From assembly GCA_016946835.1 (NCBI GenBank), contig JACVTC010000078.1:426001-490000 (forward strand): a stretch of DNA of 64,000 nt, given 5' to 3'. A program made the position numbers and the translations under genes. Origin of the DNA: Neocallimastix lanati (nom. inval.). Its lineage: Eukaryota; Neocallimastigomycota; Neocallimastigomycetes; Neocallimastigales; Neocallimastigaceae. This document shows positions 35,401 through 43,831 of this stretch, in pieces (the first letter of the stretch is position 1; each line of letters begins with the position of its first letter). The notes under the pieces were generated by a model that did no database searches, had not been told where the DNA came from, and was given only the letters and a program-made list of their open reading frames with translations.

Positions 35401-36222
35401 AACTCCTATAGGTTCATACTGATAAGGAAATTTATCTAAAAATTGCTTTGTGATAATACTTAAGTTGCTACATGAATCTATTAAAGCCTTACCACGAACT
35501 CCATCTACTATTACATCAACCATAGCAATATCATCTTCTTGTGGTTCATGATGTTTACTTTTATATGTATGATCTATATTGTTCGTTATTATTGTAGTAG
35601 CACACATATTATCCACTGCACCTGAAATTTTAGTATTATTCTTTTCTAATTTAAGTCCTTGTGATACTTGAGACCGTATCTTTGGAGCAACGTCCAATAA
35701 TTGTTCAAATGTAATATTGCAATTACTGGAGTTTAAATCTTTGATCACGTCATAACTATCACAATCAGTTTGCATTTGTATTCTTCTTGGAATTCTAGTT
35801 GGCATAATTTCAGTTGACTTTTCTGATGATTTTTCTTGAATTAATTTATTTAAAGTTTGTTTAGAATTATTTTCTTCCTGAGAAGTTTCTTCATTAATAA
35901 CATTAACATTACTATTATTATTATTATTTTCCACAGAAGTACTAGTACTAGCTCTTTCCTTATCTCTTAGCTCTTTCTCAATTCTCTTTTCTTTTTCTAT
36001 TCTAGGTTGAACCATAATCGAAGGATGTAATTGAGTTGTTGGCTTTTTGACTGGTCGCGATGTTCCCCTTAATTGATTTTCTTTTTGTTTTCGTAAACCT
36101 GGAGTAACTATTGGCTTAGGATCATCTCTTAGACTACGGTGAACCCTCTTTTCTCTTTGGTCACTAGTCTCTTCATCTTTATGATTTGCCTTTCTCTTTA
36201 TAACGTTTACTAAGTAATTCAA
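32401..36222 (-). CDS. E4 Pol polyprotein (PR, RT, RNase H, integrase)
   Basis: About 1,273 residues in the long frame. Protease motif LIDSCSN (Cys at the usual Gly position, about 35461-35480). RT has SSPVVLVPKKNGKWRLCIDY, PFGLTGAPATFQ and catalytic FIDD (34414-34425, Phe where Tyr is usual). RNase H has FIIRTDASYDGIGG and YTDHRPL. The integrase has HSIGHEGYYKTY...CEKCQ, LDIIGPL, TDNGTQFTS and HPESNGLVENRNKE. It ends with the KPGDLVLVRNFNRTKLEPYF / VGPMKVVKKQF module. The first residue is not an ATG: the frame should be reached by -1 frameshifting from gag. The -1 frame from the gag end runs into TGA at about 36217-36219, one base out of register with this frame, so a 1-nt deletion (or read error) lies near 36222-36250. 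Confidence 0.9.
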   Translation of the reverse strand: MNYLVNVIKRKANHKDEETSDQREKRVHRSLRDDPKPIVTPGLRKQKENQLRGTSRPVKKPTTQLHPSIMVQPRIEKEKRIEKELRDKERASTSTSVENNNNNSNVNVINEETSQEENNSKQTLNKLIQEKSSEKSTEIMPTRIPRRIQMQTDCDSYDVIKDLNSSNCNITFEQLLDVAPKIRSQVSQGLKLEKNNTKISGAVDNMCATTIITNNIDHTYKSKHHEPQEDDIAMVDVIVDGVRGKALIDSCSNLSIITKQFLDKFPYQYEPIGVSAGRIRLATMNDDFSEDVLIKVPVKINELELLVTCRIIDKEDPFYDILINLKTQIDNQLFIHPIRYSLCRFNDQGLIEEITPINNEYDDEEKLLCVIKALNHQEAKQQLKTIEGLPPIKYIYDTVFQSTINSNYREAITKLLEEYIDIIATSSEELTPSVLSPHKIILKEGVKPIKQKFYRLSKLKTDILKEELTKLIYKRLIEPSCSEWSSPVVLVPKKNGKWRLCIDYRKVNEATKKDSYSLPNIEEIFDSLDGAKIFSTLDLYSGYHQILMDDDSVEITTFTTKFGNYQFKVMPFGLTGAPATFQREMNRILFPLIGKCVYNFIDDILIYSRTEEEHLEHLKQVLEIFKEHKLKINIEKCSFMQTEVEVLGHKVSSEGLSPLENKVEAIKEWKAPSNIHELRSFLGAIGYYRNFIKDFAKVTAPLCTLLRKGIKFEWKKEQEESFKILKERLINAPILRFPRFDREFIIRTDASYDGIGGVLLQKDDETGKEHPVHYISRSLSKSEKNYGITDLEGAALIYCINKLKSYIMGNPKQTIVYTDHRPLIGLLKSKEPQNSRHTRWCLTVSMLGIDLRYETGKNNVVADALSRMKNEKEKVVLTTQIIKEQDENLLSRTIKEFIEEKFTTIDGVDYFVDGNNYRKLVTDTKEKLQLIFQAHSIGHEGYYKTYQRLKKSYYWNNMVNDTKRIIGKCEKCQLNKSQPYPEPTEDKPTEVEGPFTHLGLDIIGPLSKTRNNNQYIIVVVDYFTKWVEAEPTENVTSQDVIKFLINVFARHGVPQIITTDNGTQFTSDMTKIFLDLYDVYVKFITPYHPESNGLVENRNKEIGKLLRLLEQQHKEWDEILPSALWALRTTKNSITNHSSFELVYGREDQQPFDIAARPTKGINKSSDEILLEKFVSHYQWVMEAASNIKNASKYWATRREEKTSMNQAKRIKPGDLVLVRNFNRTKLEPYFVGPMKVVKKQFNTVTLADPATNIQMNRNVHLKNIVKFNSAST

Positions 36223-36368
36223 TTCTTTGGAACCATCCGACTTATCAAATCTTCGTAATAATCCGTAGTAGTACCTTCTTGGAAATCAGCAGTTTCTTCA
36301 TAATCATCATCTTCTTTTAAGTCAACTATTTTGGGACGATGGCAGACTGAAGCAATTTTTTTGACGAT

Positions 36369-36401
36369 GGGAGTGCTTCTACTCCCTTTTAGTGGTTTAA
36401 A
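36369..36401 (-). promoter_or_regulatory. E4 -1 frameshift signal: TTTAAAC plus hairpin
   Basis: On the minus strand T TTA AAC (36401-36395) is in the gag frame one codon before the stop. After an 8-nt spacer comes a perfect hairpin GGGAGT-agaagc-ACTCCC (36386-36369). Heptamer, spacer and stem match the known layout of -1 frameshift signals, and the heptamer is shared with E3. Confidence 0.78.
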
Positions 36402-37306
36402 TGATTTTCATAAAACTTCTTGCGGTTATTTTCCAATATAGAATTTAATTTAGGACAGTTTCGTTTGGTATGTCCTTCATTGCTACAAAACCAGCAAGTA
36501 CTAATTTTCATTTCTTTCATCTTGTTAGTGATATTTTCTATAGATACATTTTTGTGGGTTTTTGGTTTGTTAAAATCATTTGAAATGTTCTTATTAAAAT
36601 TACTTTTAGAGTTAAGGAGATTGTAATGAGTCTTATCATAATATTCAGTACTATTTTTAATAGATAAACGATCAACTTTTTCGGCTATAGCGAACGCTTT
36701 GGTAATAGAAATATGGTCTTTAAGCATAACCTTTCTCCATGCGTCAGGATTATTGGTTAAGGAATCTGCATAATCTAAAACACTAATTTTTCTTCTTCTC
36801 TTTTTATCCAATTTATGGTACAAAGATCTATAACGGACATTAAAATCTTTAACTTTCTCGTTCTTCTTTATTTTCATGGAACGTAATTCTCGTAACAAAT
36901 TGGTTTGATCTTCTTTAAGTCCATAGAAAGTCTTCAGATGATTTATGATTTCATCAAGGCTTGGGTAGGTGGTAGTAGATTCACTTTCTTCATCATCTTC
37001 TCCTTCACTATCGCTATCAAAATCAGAATCTTCATCTTCAGTAAGGTCATTTCCATCTTCTAGTTCTTGGATAATTTCTCTTGGTTCTCCAGAAGCCGTT
37101 AATATACAAGCAGTAAAAATAGTTTCAGGATCCTTGATATGTTGGTATTTTATCCATGCCTTTAACTCATTTGCCCAGGAGTTGATGTCAAGGTTTTGTT
37201 TAGTAAGCTTTTCAAAATCTTTTAATTCTTTCTTTAATTCTCTGAAGCTAAGCTTACTTTCTGGAGTACTCTCTGTTGGAGTACTGGAAGTACTGGATGT
37301 TCTCAT
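36389..37306 (-). CDS. E4 Gag polyprotein
   Basis: 305 residues: gag domain (NLDINSWANELKAWI; YPSLDEIINHLKTFY; KKNEKVKDFNVRYRSLYHKL; DYADSL) with an acidic insert (about residues 88-110), and a C-terminal zinc knuckle CWFCSNEGHTKRNC. It lacks the Asn expansions of E1-E3. It ends in NHLNH with the frameshift heptamer in the final codons. Confidence 0.88.
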   Translation of the reverse strand: MRTSSTSSTPTESTPESKLSFRELKKELKDFEKLTKQNLDINSWANELKAWIKYQHIKDPETIFTACILTASGEPREIIQELEDGNDLTEDEDSDFDSDSEGEDDEESESTTTYPSLDEIINHLKTFYGLKEDQTNLLRELRSMKIKKNEKVKDFNVRYRSLYHKLDKKRRRKISVLDYADSLTNNPDAWRKVMLKDHISITKAFAIAEKVDRLSIKNSTEYYDKTHYNLLNSKSNFNKNISNDFNKPKTHKNVSIENITNKMKEMKISTCWFCSNEGHTKRNCPKLNSILENNRKKFYENHLNH

Positions 37307-37462
37307 AAAATAAAATTTATTGTATCTATAGAATGCTAAACCTCGTAATGTATAAATTGTTATAAAAAAGTAAAAATTAAAAAAATTAAAAAAAATAAAT
37401 CTTTTAACTAATAAAATTATTAATTATTTATTATTATTAATCACTTATTAAATTATAATAAT

Positions 37463-37626
37463 CGTGCAATCTGATAGTACACACTGTCTGACGTGCAGCT
37501 TACCTCTTGAAAGGTGTCATGCCACGCGTGTGCCACGGTTACTATTTTCAATATAAAAAATAGCAGTCCAGAGCCTACTAGCCCAATTACTATGTAGGAT
37601 AAACTTAACCCGGAAATCTATGCACG
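37463..37626 (-). other. E4 leader: structured G/C-rich RNA domain
   Basis: About 164 nt of near-balanced base composition in a region otherwise almost only A/T, closed by CGTGCA (37463-37468) and TGCACG (37621-37626). It contains inner complementary pieces such as CTATTTTC / GAAAATAG-type arms. It sits between the primer site and gag, where packaging and dimerisation signals are found. Confidence 0.55.
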
Positions 37627-37806
37627 AATATTAGTTTAATTTAATATTAATATTTTTAACAATTAATAATAATTAGTTAAAAATATAAAAATTGTTTTTT
37701 AAAAAAATTATTTGTTTTATTAGAAAAATTATTTATTAATATTATAATTTTATCCCTAATGTATTAATTTATTATTATATTCCCCGATATCTCCACCAAT
37801 TTTTCA

Positions 37807-38593
37807 TGGTATGGTTCATATAATTTTAGGAATATAATAATAATTAACACAAATAATAAAATTACAATAAAAAAAATAATTTGTTTTAAAATCAATATTT
37901 ATTTATTTAAATTTATAAAAGAAAAATAATAATATAATTATTTATTTAATAAAAAGAAAGTTATTGATTATATTTTATTTCACTAAAATTACATGTATTT
38001 ATATTTTTTTATCAAATTAAAATTTGTAAAGCCTAACTATTTTTTTAATAAACTAATTACTAATTATTTTTATAAATAAAACATTTAAATTGAAATTGAA
38101 TTATTATTTTAGTTAATAATATTATTGTTATAAATAGTAGTTATATATTATTGAATTATTAATTATTTAATAATAGTTTAATACTAATATATATAAAATA
38201 AAAATAAAGAGATTATACAGAATATTTTATTGTGGTTTAGTTAAATTTAGTAATTAAAAATAAATTTAAATTGATAACGAAAATTTTAATAACTAATTAA
38301 ATAGATTTGATTATTTTCAATATAACATAATACAAAAGAAATATAATATTAATATATTAAGTGGGCAAGGACAATATTCTTGGCTAAAGATTTTTAATAC
38401 ATTATAATGGAATCGGATCGATAATTCAAAAAGGAATTATAAGTTAATTAGTGATTTATTAACTTATGATTTTTATTTAGTGATATTTGAAGAATATTGG
38501 AAAGTTCCAATTATATAGAATAGAATAATCTATAAGGTTAGAATAATTTATATTATTCTAGCACAATTAGTATTATTTGTTCATTCTGTATTA
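37807..38593 (-). repeat. E4 5' LTR (right copy)
   Basis: 787 bp; followed on plus by TGAA (38594-38597). Confidence 0.92.
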
Positions 38594-38991
38594 TGAAGAT
38601 TTCGTTACAGTAATATTAATTTTGAAAAATAGTTTTTCAATTATTTGTAAAATAAATAAATAAATAAATAAAGAATGTAATAATATAAGTACAAGTATAT
38701 AAAATAAAATAAATATTAAATGTAATATTATAAAAGTACAAGTATATATAATAAAATAAATATTTATTATTTTTTTTATTAAAGAATATTAAAGACAATT
38801 TATTTTTAAAAATAAAATGTTTTATTTAATTATATATGTTAGAAAGCAAAAAATCATTTATATTTAATGAGATTATTAACTACCAATAATATTAAACTAC
38901 ATCATTAATTGAATATAATAAAAATGTAAAAAATTTTCATTTCGAAAACATTGATCTTTAATATTCTCTAATAGAAATTAATAATAGATAT
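38594..38991. other. AT-rich spacer
   Basis: A/T-rich. The first bases (TGAAGATTTCG) continue the original target sequence interrupted by the E1-E4 cluster. No gene. Confidence 0.6.
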
Positions 38992-41552
38992 TTATTTTAT
39001 TTTATTTTATTTTATTTTATTTTATTCAATCTGTACTTTATTTTTAATATTCTACTATTTATTTTATTTTATTTTATTTTATTTTATTTTTATTAATACT
39101 TTATTCTTTTATATTACTTCATTATTTATTTTATTTTATTTTATTTTATTTTATTTTATTTTATTTTATTTTATTTTATTTTATTTTATTTTATTTTATT
39201 TTATTTTATTTTATTTTATTTTATTTTATTTTATTTTATTTTATTTATTTTATTTTATTTTATTCAATCTGTACTTTATATTTAATATTCTACTATTTAT
39301 TTTATTTTATTTTATTTTATTTTATTTTATTTTTATTAATACTTTATTCTTTTATATTACTTCACTATTTATTTTATTTTATTTAATTTTATTTTATTTT
39401 ATTTTATTTTATTTTATTTTATTTTATTTTATTTTATTTTATTTTATTTTATTTTATTCAATCTGTACTTTATATTTAATATTCTACTATTTATTTTATT
39501 TTATTTTATTTTATTTTATTTTATTTTATTTTATTTTATTTTTATTAATACTTTATTCTTTTATATTACTTCACTATTTATTTTATTTTATTTAATTTTA
39601 TTTTATTTTATTTTATTTTATTCAATCTGTACTTTATATTTAATATTCTACTATTTATTTTATTTTATTTTATTTTATTTTATTTTTATTAATACTTTAT
39701 TCTTTTATATTACTTCACTATTTATTTTATTTTATTTTATTTTATTTTATTTTATTTTATTTTATTTTATTTTATTTTATTTTATTTTATTTTATTTTAT
39801 TTTATTTTATTTTATTTTATTTTATTTTATTTTATTTTATTTTATTTTATTTTATTTTATTTTATTTTATTTTATTTTATTTTATTTTATTTTATTTTAT
39901 TTTATTTTATTTTATTTTATTTTATTTTATTTTATTTTATTTTATTTTATTTTATTTTATTTTATTTTATTTTATTTTATTTTATTTTATTTTATTTTAT
40001 TTTATTTTATTTTATTTTATTTTATTTTATTTTATTTTATTTATTTTATTTTATTTTATTTTATTCAATCTGTACTTTATATTTAATATTCTACTATTTA
40101 TTTTATTTTATTTTATTTTATTTTATTTATTTTATTTTATTTTATTCAATCTGTACTTTATATTTAATATTCTACTATTTATTTTATTTTATTTTATTTA
40201 TTTTATTTTATTTTATTCAATCTGTACTTTATATTTAATATTCTACTATTTATTTTATTTTATTTTATTTTATTTTATTTTATTTTATTTTTATTAATAC
40301 TTTATTCTTTTATATTACTTCATTATTTATTTTATTTTATTTTATTTTATTTTATTTTATTTTATTTTATTTTATTTTATTTTATTTTATTTTATTTTAT
40401 TTTATTTTATTTTATTTTATTTTATTTTATTTTATTTTATTTTATTTTATTTTATTTTATTTTATTTTATTTTATTTTATTTTATTCAATCTGTAATTTA
40501 TATTCACATTCTACTATTTATTTTATTTTATTTTATTAAATACGTACTTTATATTCATATTCTACTATTTATTTTATTTTATTTTATTAAATACGTACTT
40601 TATATTCATATTCTACTATTTATTTTATTTTATTTTATTAAATATGTACTTTATATTCACATTCTACTATTTATTTTATTTTATTTTATTAAATACGTAC
40701 TTTATATTCATATTCTACTATTTATTTTATTTTATTTTATTCAATCTGTACTTTATATTTAATATTCTACTATTTATTTTAATTTATTTTATTTTATTTT
40801 ATTTTATTTTATTTTATTTTATTTTATTTTATTTTATTTTATTTTATTTTATTTAATTTTATTTAATTTTATTTTATTTTATTTTATTTTATTTATTTTA
40901 TTTTATTTTATTCAATCTGTACTTTATATTTAATATTCTACTATTTATTTTATTTTATTTTATTTTATTTTATTTTATTTTATTTTATTTTATTTTATTT
41001 TATTTATTTTATTTTATTTTATTCAATCTGTACTTTATATTTAATATTCTACTATTTATTTTATTTTATTTTATTTTATTTTATTTTATTTTATTTTATT
41101 TTATTTTATTTTATTTTATTTTATTTTATTTTATTTTATTTTATTTTTATTAATACTTTATTCTTTTATATTACTTCATTATTTATTTTATTTTATTTTA
41201 TTTTATTTTATTTTATTTTATTTTATTTTATTTTATTTTATTCAATCTGTAATTTATATTCACATTCTACTATTTATTTTATTTTATTTTATTAAATACG
41301 TACTTTATATTCATATTCTACTATTTATTTTATTTTATTTTATTAAATATGTACTTTATATTCATATTCTACTATTTATTTTATTTTATTTTATTAAATA
41401 TGTACTTTATATTCATATTCTACTATTTATTTTATTTTATTTTATTAAATATGTACTTTATATTCATATTCTACTATTTATTTTATTTTATTTTATTAAA
41501 TATGTACTTTATATTCATATTCTACTATTTATTTTGTTTTATTTTATTTTAT
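38992..41552. repeat. TTTTA pentanucleotide satellite with interspersed higher-order units
   Basis: About 2.5 kb of (TTTTA)n interrupted at intervals by three kinds of 30-40-bp units. These are CAATCTGTACTTTATATTTAA..., TTAATACTTTATTCTTTTATA... and AAATACGTACTTTATATTC..., each ending in CTACTATTTA. The last type forms a regular tandem at about 40525-40730 and 41280-41520. The Tyr/Phe/Ile frames across it are translation of the repeat and not genes. Confidence 0.92.
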
Positions 41553-41572
41553 ATATTTTTATTATTATATTC

Positions 41573-41806
41573 TGTTAACTTTATTAATATAAAGTTATAT
41601 TCTAGCTTAGGTTTAATAAAATATTAAATTAAATTATATTAAATACATTGTAATTATAAATTAAATACAAATTAATATGTATCTAGAACAAGCCACAATT
41701 AAATATAAATACATGTAATTTTCTCTGTACTTTAAATCTTTGTTAACCATTTATTTATATTCTATAAATAATAAATTTATATTAATTAATAAAACAAATT
41801 TTAATA
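41573..41806 (+). repeat. E5 5' LTR
   Basis: 234 bp; contains an extra segment of about 30 bp near its 3' end relative to the right LTR. Confidence 0.85.
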
Positions 41807-41831
41807 GATTAAGAGTCTCAAGCAACCGAAA

Positions 41832-43226
41832 ATGTTTGACAGCGCTGAATGTTTCGTTTACAAGGGTTCCAACTTCAAAATGTGGAAAAAGCTACTCATT
41901 AACATTTTGAAAGCCAAAGATCTCTCTGATTACGCCACAACCAATATTTTCAATGAAGCCGATAGAGACCATGAAAACTTTGGGGAAATTGATAAAAACA
42001 ACTCAAAGGTTGTTGCTATTATCATCAAGTCTGTGGATGAATCAATTTATCAAGATATTGAGGATTTAGAATCTGCCTTTGATATGATCAAGAAACTGGA
42101 AGAGATTAACCAAGAGGCAGATGAACTAAATGTAGAAAAATTAATAAAGAAACTGAAAATTATGAAGCCTCGAAACTATATGGAAGTTTTAATATGTTTA
42201 TCTGACATGTTAAACACTTTTAACAAACTTAAAACCGCCAATTACGATATGAGTGAAAATGACAAGATCCAATATATGTTCAAGGCGCTACCAAAGGAAT
42301 TACAAATTGCTTTCCTGCCTGAACCTGGTAAAACAGCTGAAGAATATTATGATCTCATCAAATCAAGAAATATATTTATTAGATGCATGAATGAACAAAA
42401 AATAATCAAGCCACAAATTAACCATAATAATCGTAACAATTATAATAACTACAATGATCCCATGGATTTAGACCTAGTATTTAACAGAAATAACAGGTAT
42501 AAAAGCCACAGACAAAATAATTCTCAACGAAGAATTCCAAATAAATACTGCCATATTTGTAACCAACGTGGTCATTTACCAAGTGAATGCCATTACAACG
42601 GGAGAACAAACGGAACCATGGATCAAACTAAATTTAATAATAATAATAATAATAACTATAATAACAGATTTAATAACAATAATTATAATAATAATAAATA
42701 TAATAACAATTATGATAAAAATAATAATAAAAATTATAAAAATAATAATAAAAATTATAATAAAAATTATAAAAATCGTAATAATTATATTAATAACATT
42801 GAAAATAACAATTTACCTGTTGATTATGATGATGACATAAATTATGAAAATTTAAGTCACATGATTAACAATAGTCTTGATAGTGTTGAATTTTTAAATA
42901 ACTTAAATAAATCTACTCATAACCTTAATAATAGATTTAATAACAATAATTATAATAATAATAAATATAATAACAATTATGATAAAAATAATAATAAAAA
43001 TTATAAAAATAATAATAAAAATTATAATAAAAATTATAAAAATCGTAATAATTATATTAATAACATTGAAAATAACAATTTACCTGTTGATTATGATGAT
43101 GACATAAATTATGAAAATTTAAGTCACATGATTAACAATAGTCTTGATAGTGTTGAATTTTTAAATAACTTAAATAAATCTACTCATAACCTTAATAATT
43201 ATAAAAATGATAAAAATAAAACATAG
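41832..43226 (+). pseudogene. E5 gag region (gag-pol frame cut by insertion)
   Basis: 464 residues up to a stop inside the inserted retroposon. N-terminal copia-type gag domain (KMWKKLLINILKAKDLSDY ... NDKIQYMFKALPKELQ) and zinc knuckle CHICNQRGHLPSEC (around 42550-42590). An Asn/Lys-rich linker follows that contains an exact-looking 267-bp tandem duplication (42666-42932 and 42933-43199, 89 codons each). The frame matches that of pol beyond the insertion, so gag and pol were once one polyprotein. Confidence 0.87.
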
Positions 43227-43817
43227 ACTTGCACATATGGGTACCCATCTCCCATATGGCCATACAGTTATTAATTAACTGTAAGGTGATGAGTTATTGG
43301 CATACCGTATCAGCTTCGCCGCTCTCAATCGTCGTTACGCACTGCCCGGAGATGCATTCCTAACGTTCCTACATATATCTCTAATGACCACGAGCATCAG
43401 AACGGAACCATTAACTCCTCCCTAGTGGGTGTAATCATTGGCGATTGGAAATTTTACAATCATCAAGGTCTATGCTTCAATTCAAAGCGTAGTATCAGGG
43501 ATGGGTGAAATAATCATTTGAGGGAAAGCCTTATGGACATCACGTGTGGTCTCATGATATCCCAGGATAGAAACCTCATCCGATTATTTGGTGCCATGCC
43601 GAGGATTCGAACCCCGCCCTCTACAGTGACCTGTATCGTCCTAACCGACTGGACCAACATGGCATATATTATTTATTATATCTTCTTTATTTTACTTACA
43701 TTCACTACTCCCACCTCTTAATGCTTATAGATATATCATATTCTATAGTATAAAACTATTATTATTATTATAATAACTTTAATTCTATACTACTAATTTA
43801 TTCCACAAGCATAAGAG
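43221..43817 (-). mobile_element. tRNA-like SINE/retroposon inserted in E5
   Basis: A 597-bp island of normal base composition flanked by a perfect 14-bp direct repeat ATGATAAAAATAAA (43207-43220 and 43818-43831). That length is typical of LINE/SINE-machinery insertions. Both flanks are in the same codon phase of E5, so removing the insert plus one repeat restores the frame. It contains a minus-strand tRNA-like structure (43592-43663), the shared body module CATACC...CGCTCTCA (43299-43330) also seen at 12451-12486, and small hairpins near the left end (CATATGGG/CCCATATG). No poly(A) tail is evident. The frame at 43518-43721 is incidental. Confidence 0.72.
43589..43663 (-). other. tRNA-like structure with encoded CCA and collapsed anticodon arm
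   Basis: Minus strand, 72 nt plus CCA (43589-43591). Perfect A box TGGTCCAGTCGG (43645-43656) and B box GGTTCGAATCC (43603-43613). The acceptor stem pairs 7 of 7 (one G-T), D stem GTCC/GGAC, T stem 5 of 5 (one G-T). The anticodon arm is TACAG-GTCA-CTGTA, a 5-bp stem with a 4-nt loop, so no anticodon can be presented. It is not a working tRNA; it looks like a selected tRNA mimic used as a Pol III promoter or processing signal. Confidence 0.65.
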
Positions 43818-43831
43818 ATGATAAAAATAAA

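Larger units (their letters stand above)
31591..38593 (-). mobile_element. E4: Ty3-type LTR retrotransposon with gag and pol, reverse orientation
   Basis: LTRs at 31591-32377 and 37807-38593, both 787 bp and identical by eye. The target duplication is TGAA (31587-31590 and 38594-38597). On the minus strand the LTR begins TAATACAG and ends CCATACCA, so the 5' end is TA, not TG. The primer-binding-like site is TGGTGGAGATATCGGGG (plus 37782-37798). The leader holds a G/C-rich structured domain (37463-37626). Gag is at 37306-36389, and pol reaches to 32401. One apparent single-base frame break lies just upstream of the long pol frame. Confidence 0.92.

Noticed and set aside
38992-41552. CRISPR-like array (regular repeats with spacers)
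   Set aside because: Spacers are themselves TTTTA repeats and the genome is eukaryotic.
40644-41627. Repeated MYFIFIFYYLFYFILL frames
   Set aside because: Reading of the TTTTA satellite linker units.
43592-43663. Functional tRNA-Asp (GTC) or tRNA-Tyr (GTA)
   Set aside because: Outer stems pair but the anticodon arm closes on a 4-nt loop with no U33 before GTC.
43518-43721. 67-residue frame on plus strand
   Set aside because: Antisense to the tRNA-like part of the inserted retroposon.
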